11,279 bases of DNA from CBFGRU01 sp965651255 (GTDB taxonomy: Bacteria; Planctomycetota; Phycisphaerae; Phycisphaerales; SM1A02): contig CBFGRU010000087.1 of NCBI GenBank assembly GCA_965651255.1, positions 1 to 11,279 on the forward strand. The letters are read 5' to 3'. The position numbers and the translations under genes are program-made. This document shows, one piece after another, positions 1-6,987 of the stretch. Numbering within the stretch: the stretch's first letter is position 1; each line of letters starts with the position of its first letter. The notes beneath the pieces were generated by a model. That model searched no databases. It was not told the DNA's origin and was given only the letters and a program-made list of their open reading frames with translations.

Positions 1-16
1 CCGATTGAAATGAATA

Positions 17-44
17 CCGTCGGCGATCGAAAGATCGCCGACGG
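17..44 (+). repeat. Perfect 12-bp inverted repeat with GAAA loop (5' leader hairpin)
   Basis: The arms CCGTCGGCGATC and GATCGCCGACGG are perfectly complementary and enclose a GAAA tetraloop of the stable GNRA class. The structure ends 37 nt before the ATG at 82. It is not followed by a U-rich tract, so it is not a standard intrinsic terminator for an upstream + strand gene, although an atypical terminator cannot be excluded because the upstream gene is outside the window. It more likely lies in the 5' leader of the operon mRNA, as a stability or processing element. It also argues against translation starting at the in-frame ATG at 10. Confidence 0.6.
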
Positions 45-68
45 ACTTGACTCGTGTTTCGATGATTC

Positions 69-73
69 AGGAG
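69..73 (+). promoter_or_regulatory. Ribosome binding site of the TPR lipoprotein gene
   Basis: AGGAG lies 8 nt before the ATG at 82. This supports that start over the in-frame ATG at 10, which has no comparable site and would place 24 non-signal residues ahead of a clean lipoprotein signal peptide. No convincing -35/-10 pair is visible in the first 81 bases, so the operon promoter is probably outside the window. Confidence 0.7.
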
Positions 74-81
74 ACCAGACA

Positions 82-1311
82 ATGACTCGCCCGAAGTGCC
101 TGTTCGCTGCTGTGCTTGCATCAAGCGCAATGTTCATCACTGGCTGCGGTACACCGAACAGCCAAAAGGTGCGTACCGAAGCGAACGAGCGTGTGATGTT
201 TGTCAAAGCGCAGTTGCACTTTGATCAGGCAAACCAGGCGTTTGCAACGGGGCAGCTCGACAAAGCACTCCGCGAAGTGGAAACATCCATCGCAGTGTAT
301 GACAAACATGCACCTTACTTTGTGCTTCTTGGCCGGGTCTACCTGGAAACACATCGGCTTGAACTTGCCATGAAGGCATTTCAGCGTGCTCAGGAGATGG
401 CACCGACATCGGCTGAGGCCCACTACTTTGCCGGGATTGTGAATCAGCGCTGGTCGCGACATACGGATGCAGCTGAGTGTTACCTCCGCGCGTATGAGCT
501 CGAGCAGGAGAATCCCCAGTATCTCTTGGCGGCTGCTGAGGCATTCATCACGATCAAACGTTTTGCGGAAGCAGAGCGACTCGTGGTGTCAAAGCTGTCG
601 TATTTCGAGCACAATGCTGCGATGCGTCAGTTACTTGCGCAACTGGCACTCCTTCAAGGAGACCCGACCCGAGCGACAACGCTCTATCGTGAAGCACGAA
701 CTCTGAATCCCGAAGATCTGCTGCTTCACGAGGAACTGGCACGCGCGGAGTTTACTGCGGGGCAGTTTGCGCAGTGTCTGCACAGTGTGCGTCAGATCAT
801 GTCACGACTCGGCGAGAAGCGGCCGGACCTTCTTCACCTTGAAGCTCGGTGCCTGACCATGATGGATCAGACGACCGATGCCCGAAACGTCTACCTGGAA
901 TTGTCTCGAGTTGCTCCCACGAACATTGATGTGTGGATTGAACTCGGCAATCTGGCATATGCGATTGGCGATTTCACCAGAGTTGCCCAAGCCGGTGTCC
1001 AGGCAATAGCCATTGCACCGGAACGCTTCGAAGGTTACCTGCTCAAGGGTCTCTTTGAGCGACATCGTGGACGTCTGAACGAATCACTGGTTCTCTTCGA
1101 ACAAGCCGCAACGCTGTCGCCGGACGCAGTCATGCCGCAGCTCATGCTTGGATCAGCCCTGGCTCAGAACGGTGATTTGGATGGCGCAATCGCGGCCTAC
1201 GGACGAGCCGTGCGGAACGACCCTGACAATGCCCGCGCACGAGCGATGCTGGATCAGGCCATCAGGCAATCCAGTGTCATCGCCAGTGAACCAACCGACC
1301 GCTCACGTTGA
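82..1311 (+). CDS. TPR-repeat lipoprotein
   Basis: Predicted 409-residue lipoprotein. From the ATG at 82 the protein begins with a basic n-region, a hydrophobic stretch (about residues 6-19) and a lipobox I-T-G-C with Cys22 as the lipidation site, so it should be anchored in a cell-envelope membrane. The rest is almost wholly tetratricopeptide repeats, about ten helix pairs with the usual small/large residue pattern and recurring A-P-x-x or N-P-x-x turns, for example near residues 105-110, 205-210, 345-350 and 380-385. TPR arrays are protein-protein docking scaffolds. It is the first gene of the operon, 23 nt ahead of the histidine kinase. In type IV pilus systems a TPR lipoprotein (PilF/PilW/Tgl) pilots secretin assembly, so a similar role is possible, but this protein is longer than those and the link rests on context only. 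The domain call is firm; the cellular role is inference. Confidence 0.88.
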   Translation: MTRPKCLFAAVLASSAMFITGCGTPNSQKVRTEANERVMFVKAQLHFDQANQAFATGQLDKALREVETSIAVYDKHAPYFVLLGRVYLETHRLELAMKAFQRAQEMAPTSAEAHYFAGIVNQRWSRHTDAAECYLRAYELEQENPQYLLAAAEAFITIKRFAEAERLVVSKLSYFEHNAAMRQLLAQLALLQGDPTRATTLYREARTLNPEDLLLHEELARAEFTAGQFAQCLHSVRQIMSRLGEKRPDLLHLEARCLTMMDQTTDARNVYLELSRVAPTNIDVWIELGNLAYAIGDFTRVAQAGVQAIAIAPERFEGYLLKGLFERHRGRLNESLVLFEQAATLSPDAVMPQLMLGSALAQNGDLDGAIAAYGRAVRNDPDNARARAMLDQAIRQSSVIASEPTDRSR

Positions 1312-1321
1312 GTACAGCAGG

Positions 1322-1327
1322 GGGAGG
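1322..1327 (+). promoter_or_regulatory. Ribosome binding site deciding the histidine kinase start
   Basis: GGGAGG within a longer G-rich run lies 7 nt ahead of the GTG at 1335. The alternative in-frame TTG at 1308 overlaps the stop of the preceding gene and has no upstream Shine-Dalgarno match, so the GTG start is preferred. Confidence 0.65.
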
Positions 1328-1334
1328 GTGCAAA

Positions 1335-2792
1335 GTGCGATCCGGAACCGTTGGCGGAATGCTCATGGCAGTCGTCTTCAGTCTCGTTGCCTTCGGCGGC
1401 GTCCTGTTGACGATGTGGCTCCCGATTGCCGAAGAAGTTGGTCCGTTCATGTTCTCCGCACTTGTTGCGGGTGTGGTACTTGTCCTTGGATTGATCATTC
1501 TCGCACCTGCCGGTGTGATGCTCGATCGCACGTTGCGGAACTCTGCAGCAGAACTTCGCCGGGCGCTCGAACAGGAAGCTCCGCCGAGCGCGATCTCGAC
1601 TCGGTGGTGGAAGGGTGTGGCCGCCGAGATACAGGGTGTGGTTGCCTCTGCCTGCGAACGACGCCGTGAACTGCAATCACGAATTCGCGATCTCGAACTG
1701 TTGCAACGCGCCACTGATGCCGAGCGGTCACAGTTGCAGGGCGTGCTGGATGAATTGCGCGACGCGGTGATCGTCACGGATGCATTTGATGAAGTGCTGA
1801 TCGCGAATCGTGCCGCGGCAGAAGCGCTTGGGTTCTCTCGCGAGGTGGTTCGGCGGAAGCCGGTTGGGGCACTGGTGAAAGATGCACGACTTCTGCAGGT
1901 GATGCGCGATGTTCGCGAAGCAGGGACGATCGGCGATCGCCGGACGTTTGAGCATGAGATTGCTCAGGCGGATGGTCGTACGCCGTATGAAATCACAGTG
2001 TCCTGCCTGGCCAACATGAAACATGAGGTCGGTGCAGTGGTGACGATCTTGCACGATCAGCGTCGGGAGCGCGAGATTTCACAGATGAAGTCAGACTTCG
2101 TCTCGAAAGCGAGCCATGAACTGCGAACGCCGCTGTCATCCATTCGCGCATACGTGGAAATGCTGGTTGATGGTGAAGCCACCGATGAAGAATCAAGGCA
2201 TGAGTTCTACGGGGTGATTCAGAACGAGACCGAGCGGCTTGGGCGGTTGATCGACAATATGTTGAACATTAGTCGGATCGAAGCAGGCATTGTACAGATC
2301 GATCGGGAAATCGTTGACTTCCGCGATCTGATTCAGAGGGCAATTGATACACTTGAGCCACAGGCCAAGTCAAAGACGATGACCCTCAATGCCAAGATTG
2401 CACCGGTGGATCTGACCGTAGAAGGTGATGCGGACATGCTGTACCAGGTGATCCTGAACCTGGTTTCAAATGGAGTGAAATACACGCCTGAGGGTGGACG
2501 AATCACCGTCAGCGCGGACTCGGACAATCTGACCCGAAGCGTGGTGGTATCCGTTTCAGATACCGGACTCGGTATCCCCCCCGACGCATTGCCCAAACTG
2601 TTTGACAAGTTCTTTCGCGTGGAAAACTTCAAGCGAGTTGCCAAAGGCACAGGGTTGGGCCTCAACCTGTGCAAGCACATTGTCGAAACAGTACATCACG
2701 GGCAAATCGGCGTTGATTCAAAGCTCGGCATGGGATCGAAGTTCTGGTTCACGATCCCGATGCGGTACGCAGGTTCGCAAGCCGCGGCCTGA
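1335..2792 (+). CDS. Membrane-bound PAS-domain sensor histidine kinase
   Basis: Predicted 485-residue kinase from a GTG start at 1335; a TTG at 1308 would add 9 residues. Two transmembrane segments (about residues 8-28 and 38-61) are separated by only about ten residues, so there is essentially no periplasmic sensor domain. A coiled linker follows (about 65-135), then a PAS domain (about 135-241). The dimerisation/phosphotransfer H-box S-H-E-L-R-T-P has its phospho-acceptor at His261. The ATPase domain has the N-box (Asn375, Asn379), G1 D-T-G-L-G-I-P (409-415), an F-box around F-D-K-F-F, and G2 G-T-G-L-G-L (438-443), so it should be catalytically competent. The overall plan resembles PhoR/VicK-type kinases. 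It sits 18 nt upstream of a receiver protein, its obvious phosphorylation partner. The signal is probably cytoplasmic or intramembrane, read through PAS or the short membrane hairpin; no PAS ligand can be read from the sequence. Confidence 0.93.
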   Translation: MRSGTVGGMLMAVVFSLVAFGGVLLTMWLPIAEEVGPFMFSALVAGVVLVLGLIILAPAGVMLDRTLRNSAAELRRALEQEAPPSAISTRWWKGVAAEIQGVVASACERRRELQSRIRDLELLQRATDAERSQLQGVLDELRDAVIVTDAFDEVLIANRAAAEALGFSREVVRRKPVGALVKDARLLQVMRDVREAGTIGDRRTFEHEIAQADGRTPYEITVSCLANMKHEVGAVVTILHDQRREREISQMKSDFVSKASHELRTPLSSIRAYVEMLVDGEATDEESRHEFYGVIQNETERLGRLIDNMLNISRIEAGIVQIDREIVDFRDLIQRAIDTLEPQAKSKTMTLNAKIAPVDLTVEGDADMLYQVILNLVSNGVKYTPEGGRITVSADSDNLTRSVVVSVSDTGLGIPPDALPKLFDKFFRVENFKRVAKGTGLGLNLCKHIVETVHHGQIGVDSKLGMGSKFWFTIPMRYAGSQAAA

Positions 2793-2810
2793 TGTGGAGG
2801 CAGGTGATCC

Positions 2811-3236
2811 ATGGGAGCCCACCGAATCCTGGTTGTTGACGACGAGCCGCACATCGTGCAAGTCGTGAAGATGAAACTGCAGAATGCAGGATACGACGTC
2901 ATCACCGCCGTAGATGGTGAAGAGGGCTTTGAGCTGGCTGTTCAGCATCAGCCGAGTCTTGTCATCACGGACTTTCAGATGCCGTATATGACAGGTCTGG
3001 AACTCTGTCAGGCGATGGCGGGAAATGCGGAAACACGTGGAATCCCGGTCATCATTCTGACTGCACGCGGGTACGCGCTCGATGATCAGGACTTACGAAT
3101 CGGGAACATTACGGATGTCCTGAGCAAGCCGTTCAGCCCGAGGTCAATTCTGGAGCGGGTCGAGGAAATTTTGCGCAACGCGGGGGGGCAATCTGGGGGA
3201 CGTCAAGTGGATGACCCTTCGCTGGAGGCCGCGTGA
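2811..3236 (+). CDS. Single-domain response regulator (CheY-like receiver)
   Basis: This 141-residue protein is one receiver domain (about residues 4-122) plus a short Gly-rich tail. The acidic pair Asp10/Asp11, phospho-acceptor Asp54 (in I-T-D-F-Q-M-P), Thr84 and Lys106 (in S-K-P-F) are all present, so it should accept phosphate from the kinase encoded just upstream. There is no DNA-binding or enzymatic output domain, so output must be through protein contact, most plausibly with a product of the same operon such as the HD-GYP protein or the ATPase. A GGAGG at 2796-2800 precedes the ATG by 10 nt. The stop overlaps the GTG start of the next gene by 4 nt, implying translational coupling. Confidence 0.93.
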   Translation: MGAHRILVVDDEPHIVQVVKMKLQNAGYDVITAVDGEEGFELAVQHQPSLVITDFQMPYMTGLELCQAMAGNAETRGIPVIILTARGYALDDQDLRIGNITDVLSKPFSPRSILERVEEILRNAGGQSGGRQVDDPSLEAA

Positions 3237-4885
3237 GTTACCAGAGTGCCCAACACAGCGAAGGAATGGCGGAGGGAACGGCGTGCACCAAACTGCGCGA
3301 AGCCGGCCTCCTTTTGCTACACAGCTCGCTTGACGGAACCCTGCGAAGAACACCGCTGAGTTCGCGCGATTGGCTCGAACGCATGGTCGTCGTCGCCCCG
3401 CTCGTCCAGCGTGGTGTTACAGCCGCAATCAAGGAGTGGAATGAGGAGTTACAGCCCAGGCCTCTCGAGATTCTCCCGGGCCTGTGGGCAGCGGCGATTC
3501 CTCGTGTTGAGCGCAGGAAGCGCATCGGGTACGCAGTTCTTTTCATCCCGACCGAAGAGTTTCTCCAATCCGAGTTCTTGTCAGCGTGCTGTCAGGCGTC
3601 ACGCCAGGACATTGAGTTGATTCGCCGGTTTCTGCAGCAGATGCAACTGCCGCGCGTTGCCGATGTTCCGCGCCTTGTCATGTTGGGACAGGCGATCTAC
3701 GAAAGGGAATCGCAACTCAACAACTCGCAAGAGACGATGGAGAAGGTGAGCCAGCAACTCGCAGAGAGCTATGAAGAAATCAGTCTGCTCTATGCGCTCA
3801 GTCAGAACATGAACGTAGTGCAGCGCCCGAACCGGTTTATCACGACGGCGTGTGAGGGTCTGCTTGCCACTCTTGAGTACGAATGGATCGGCGTGCAGTT
3901 TGCAAGTACGGAGGGGCTGGTGCACTCTCTTGCGGGCCGCTTTGTGGTTGTGGGTAAGCCAAGCGAGAGCTACTACCGCGTTCATCGGCTGACTCGTCAG
4001 TTGCTTGAGCATGTGCAGCCCGATACGCCATTGGTGATTGACGCAGAGAATCAGTCGAGTTTCGCCAATCTCCGCGCACTGGGGCGCCCTCTGTTGGTCC
4101 ATCCGATGATGCGCGAAGGGCGAATGATGGGTCTCGTATTGGCCGGTGGAAAACACGGTGAAGATTGTCAGGCATCGTCCGCCGATATGAAACTGCTCGG
4201 AGCAGCTGCGTCGTACATCGGCATCTTCCTTGAGAATGCCGCGCTGTACGAAGACATGAACGCGATGTTTCTTGGCACGCTTGAGGCCCTGACGGCGTCA
4301 ATTGATGCGAAAGACCGTTATACTTGTGGTCACTCGCAACGTGTCGCTCACCTCAGCCAGAAGCTCGCCGCGGCAATTGGACTGGATGAAGAAGCAGTCA
4401 ATCGAGTTCGTGTTGCCGGCCTCGTTCATGATGTGGGCAAAATTGGTGTTCCCGAGTCTGTGCTGAGCAAGCCCGGCCATCTCACCGAGAGTGAGTTTGG
4501 ACTAATCAAAAAGCATCCGGAGATCGGCTACCGCATTCTCAAGGACATTCCACAGCTACGGGACATTTTGCCCGGTGTCCTCCATCACCATGAACGCTGG
4601 GATGGTGGGGGCTATCCACATGGATTGAAGGGAGAAGACATTCCGCTCTTCGCTCGAATCATTGCTCTTGCGGACAGTTTTGATGCAATGAGTTCGACCC
4701 GCACATATCGAGAAGCACGTGACCGCGCGACGGTTCTGAGTGAAATGCGCAGATGTTCAGGAGTGCAGTTTGACCCGGACCTTGTTGATGCGTTTGTGAC
4801 CCTCGACTTCTCGGAATTTGATCGAATGGTCACAGAGCATCGAGCAGCCGAAGCGCATCCTGCGCGGGGAGGGAGGGCAGCATGA
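3233..4885 (+). CDS. GAF and HD-GYP domain protein, predicted cyclic-di-GMP phosphodiesterase
   Basis: This 550-residue cytoplasmic protein has four parts. The N-terminal region (about 1-150) has no family I can name. A Gln/Glu-rich coiled coil follows (about 154-195), then a GAF-type sensor domain (about 195-340) and an HD-GYP domain (about 345-535). The catalytic signatures are intact: His367 in G-H-S-Q-R-V, the His399-Asp400 pair in H-D-V-G-K-I-G, His451-His453 followed by E-R-W-D, and Gly460-Tyr461-Pro462. HD-GYP enzymes are metal-dependent phosphodiesterases that hydrolyse cyclic-di-GMP to GMP or pGpG. The GTG start overlaps the receiver stop (GTGA) with a GGAGG at 3224-3228; a later ATG at 3266 would remove 11 residues. 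The 3' end overlaps the STAS gene by 4 nt. The receiver upstream resembles the Rec portion of RpfG-type Rec-HD-GYP fusions, here as a separate protein. Enzymatic activity is predicted, not shown. Confidence 0.92.
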   Translation: MSYQSAQHSEGMAEGTACTKLREAGLLLLHSSLDGTLRRTPLSSRDWLERMVVVAPLVQRGVTAAIKEWNEELQPRPLEILPGLWAAAIPRVERRKRIGYAVLFIPTEEFLQSEFLSACCQASRQDIELIRRFLQQMQLPRVADVPRLVMLGQAIYERESQLNNSQETMEKVSQQLAESYEEISLLYALSQNMNVVQRPNRFITTACEGLLATLEYEWIGVQFASTEGLVHSLAGRFVVVGKPSESYYRVHRLTRQLLEHVQPDTPLVIDAENQSSFANLRALGRPLLVHPMMREGRMMGLVLAGGKHGEDCQASSADMKLLGAAASYIGIFLENAALYEDMNAMFLGTLEALTASIDAKDRYTCGHSQRVAHLSQKLAAAIGLDEEAVNRVRVAGLVHDVGKIGVPESVLSKPGHLTESEFGLIKKHPEIGYRILKDIPQLRDILPGVLHHHERWDGGGYPHGLKGEDIPLFARIIALADSFDAMSSTRTYREARDRATVLSEMRRCSGVQFDPDLVDAFVTLDFSEFDRMVTEHRAAEAHPARGGRAA

Positions 4886-5220
4886 AACTGAGCTATGAAG
4901 ATCATGCACGCACCACGGTGTTGACCATGAGCGGTGAGTTCAGCGCGGATCAATCAGACAGTTTTCGTCGAAGTTGTCAGGAGCGCTTTGCAAATGGGAT
5001 CTGCGATATCGTGATCGATATGGAGAATCTACGGCTGATCGATTCTGCCGGACTTGAGTCGCTGCTGTGGTTACGTGATGAAACCAGTCAGCATGGTGGA
5101 CAGATGCGGCTTGTGAAACCGGATCCGACGATTCGGAAGATTCTGGAAGTGACACGACTCGAACGACGATTCGAGCAGCATGAAAGTATCGAATCGGCTG
5201 CGCGAAGTCTGCGGACCTAA
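4882..5220 (+). CDS. STAS-domain protein (anti-sigma factor antagonist-like)
   Basis: This 112-residue protein is a single STAS domain of the SpoIIAA/RsbV type. The diagnostic segment I-D-S-A-G-L is present, with Ser55 at the position phosphorylated by anti-sigma serine kinases in SpoIIAA/RsbV. The strand-helix pattern fits the family over its full length. A strong purine-rich Shine-Dalgarno (about 4866-4877) precedes the ATG, which overlaps the HD-GYP stop as ATGA. No SpoIIAB/RsbW-type kinase, PP2C phosphatase or sigma factor is encoded in the window, so its partner is unknown. It may be elsewhere, or the protein may act as a phospho-switch on the pilus/secretion motor. The family call is firm; the sigma-factor role is only one option. 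Confidence 0.88.
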   Translation: MKLSYEDHARTTVLTMSGEFSADQSDSFRRSCQERFANGICDIVIDMENLRLIDSAGLESLLWLRDETSQHGGQMRLVKPDPTIRKILEVTRLERRFEQHESIESAARSLRT

Positions 5221-5225
5221 GGAGG
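5219..5225 (+). promoter_or_regulatory. Ribosome binding site of the GspE/PilB gene
   Basis: AAGGAGG overlaps the end of the STAS stop codon. The spacing is 3 nt to the ATG at 5229 and 9 nt to the ATG at 5235, so the second ATG is the better start. The two choices differ by only two residues. Confidence 0.6.
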
Positions 5226-5234
5226 GGGATGAGC

Positions 5235-6965
5235 ATGCGGTCGCAGGAACACACATCGTCAGCCGATCTTCTCGTGCGAAAGCCGTTGGGTGAGGCCCTC
5301 GTTGAGAAGGGGTACATCAGCCAACAGCAATTGGTGCAGGCGCTCGAGTACCAGTCTGAGAAAGGGAGACGGAAGCTCGTCGGTGAGATTCTTGTTGAGC
5401 TGAACTTCGTGACCGAGCAGCAGGTCCTCGAAGTGGTTGCGGAGTCGTATGGCGTGCCGTTCGTGCTTGACCCCGCGCGAATCGCCGATCCGAAGGTCAT
5501 TGACTTACTCCCTCGCGACTTCATTGAACAGCACACCATGTTGCCACTCTTTCGAGTGCGCGGGGTGTTGACGGTCGCCATTTCGGAGCCGGCAAATCTT
5601 TATCTCGTTGAAGAGATCGTCCGCATTTCCGGCGATGAAGTGCAGATTGTTGCTGCGACAACCGCAGACATTCGCGCGGCATTGCGATCGTATCTTCCGG
5701 AAGCGAACGTATTTGTCATTGATGATATCTATGAGGAAATCGACGATGAGGACTTCAGTCTCATCGAGCGCCAGGTTACAGAGCTTGCCGATCTCGAGGA
5801 GGTTGCAGGCCACAGTCCGGTTGTCAAGCTAGTCAACTATCTGATCTTCTCGGCCGTGCAGGATGCAGCAAGCGACATTCACATTGAACCAGATGATCGC
5901 CGTCTGCGCGTGAGGTATCGCGTCGATGGGCGTCTGTTTGAGAAACTGTCTCCACCCTACCAGATGCAACCCGCCATTGTCAGCCGTATCAAGATTATGG
6001 CGAATCTGGATATCTCCGAACGACGTGTACCTCAGGATGGCGACATCCATGTCATGCTTGAGGGCAGGCCGATCGACCTTCGCGTCTCGACGATGCCGGG
6101 CAAGTTCGGCGAGAAAGTCGTCATTCGCATCATCGACGCACGCAGCACTGTGGTGTCGATGGATAAACTCGGATTCGCACCGGACATGCTTGAGCGGTGG
6201 AAGCAGGTTGTTCATTCGCCGAACGGCGTGGTGCTGGTAACGGGTCCGACCGGTTCGGGGAAGAGTACGACGCTGTACTCGGTCCTGCACATGCTGAACT
6301 CGGATGACTTGAACCTTGCGACGGTAGAAGATCCGATCGAAGCAAACATCCCTGGAATCAATCAATCACAGGTCAACGAGCGAGCTGGCTTTGACTTTGC
6401 ATCTGCACTGCGAGCACTTCTACGCCAGGATCCTGATGTCATGATGGTGGGTGAAGTGCGCGATGAAGAGACGGCAACGATCGTGACTCAGGCCGCGCTG
6501 ACCGGCCACCTTGTCCTGTCCACTCTGCACACAAACGATGCGCCGAGTGCGATTACTCGTCTGGTGAACATTGGAATCGAGCCGTATCTGGTCGCCGCGA
6601 CGCTTCGGGGTGTCCTCGCGCAACGGTTGGTGCGCAAGATTTGCCCGCATTGCAAAGAGTCGTACGAGCCAGATGCCTTGGTGCGAGAGTCTGTTGCAAT
6701 ATATTGTGGTCAGATTGAGCAACTGCATCGTGGGCAGGGGTGCGTGCGTTGTCGTGGAACAGGGTTCGCCGGGCGTATTGGTGTATTTGAGTTGCTGATT
6801 CCAGACGAGGCAGCGCTGGCAGCTGTGGCATCCGGTTCAACCCTTCAGCAGATTCGCGAGATGGTGAATGCACAGGGATTTGAAACGCTGCGCGCAGATG
6901 GCATGAAGAAGGTGGCCCAAGGCCTGACCACCGCAGAAGAGGTCTTGTACGCTACGAGTGTCTGA
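5235..6965 (+). CDS. GspE/PilB-type assembly ATPase with MshEN-like N-terminal domain
   Basis: This 576-residue hexameric AAA-like motor is predicted to power type IV pilus extension or type II secretion at the cytoplasmic face of the inner membrane. An N-terminal MshEN/T2SSE_N-like domain (about residues 16-150) contains two tandem copies of the L-G-x-x-L-V helical motif. The ATPase core follows: S-D-I-H-I-E (about 213-218), Walker A G-P-T-G-S-G-K-S with Lys343, an Asp box at V-E-D-P, Walker B with Glu407 in V-G-E-V-R-D, and the His box H-T-N-D. The tetracysteine zinc site is complete (Cys470, Cys473, Cys503, Cys506). Length and order match GspE/PilB. The signature arginine of the MshEN motif (R-L-G) is replaced by proline in copy 1 and leucine in copy 2, so c-di-GMP binding is uncertain. 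The GspF/PilC gene follows after 22 nt. Sequence alone does not decide whether this is a pilus or a secretion system. Confidence 0.94.
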   Translation: MRSQEHTSSADLLVRKPLGEALVEKGYISQQQLVQALEYQSEKGRRKLVGEILVELNFVTEQQVLEVVAESYGVPFVLDPARIADPKVIDLLPRDFIEQHTMLPLFRVRGVLTVAISEPANLYLVEEIVRISGDEVQIVAATTADIRAALRSYLPEANVFVIDDIYEEIDDEDFSLIERQVTELADLEEVAGHSPVVKLVNYLIFSAVQDAASDIHIEPDDRRLRVRYRVDGRLFEKLSPPYQMQPAIVSRIKIMANLDISERRVPQDGDIHVMLEGRPIDLRVSTMPGKFGEKVVIRIIDARSTVVSMDKLGFAPDMLERWKQVVHSPNGVVLVTGPTGSGKSTTLYSVLHMLNSDDLNLATVEDPIEANIPGINQSQVNERAGFDFASALRALLRQDPDVMMVGEVRDEETATIVTQAALTGHLVLSTLHTNDAPSAITRLVNIGIEPYLVAATLRGVLAQRLVRKICPHCKESYEPDALVRESVAIYCGQIEQLHRGQGCVRCRGTGFAGRIGVFELLIPDEAALAAVASGSTLQQIREMVNAQGFETLRADGMKKVAQGLTTAEEVLYATSV

Positions 6966-6974
6966 GGTCTGACC

Positions 6975-6979
6975 GGAGG
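6975..6979 (+). promoter_or_regulatory. Ribosome binding site of the GspF/PilC gene
   Basis: GGAGG lies 8 nt before the ATG at 6988. An in-frame GTG at 6979 overlaps this element and cannot use it, so the ATG is chosen. Confidence 0.7.
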
Positions 6980-6987
6980 TGATTTCC

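Noticed and set aside
10..81. Upstream in-frame ATG start for the TPR lipoprotein
   Set aside because: It would run through the perfect hairpin, add 24 residues before a clean lipoprotein signal peptide, and lacks the AGGAG found before the ATG at 82.
1931..1942. 12-bp palindrome CGGCGATCGCCG, sharing its half-sites with the leader hairpin at 17-44 and containing GCGATCGC
   Set aside because: It lies inside kinase coding sequence and is a single copy; a shared regulatory role is not supported.
3182..3188. Run of seven G at the end of the receiver gene, possibly a slippery or phase-variable tract that could fuse the receiver to HD-GYP
   Set aside because: Adding one G puts the frame in register with HD-GYP but meets a TGA at 3212 first, so no fusion arises; the unshifted frame gives a normal GTGA overlap.
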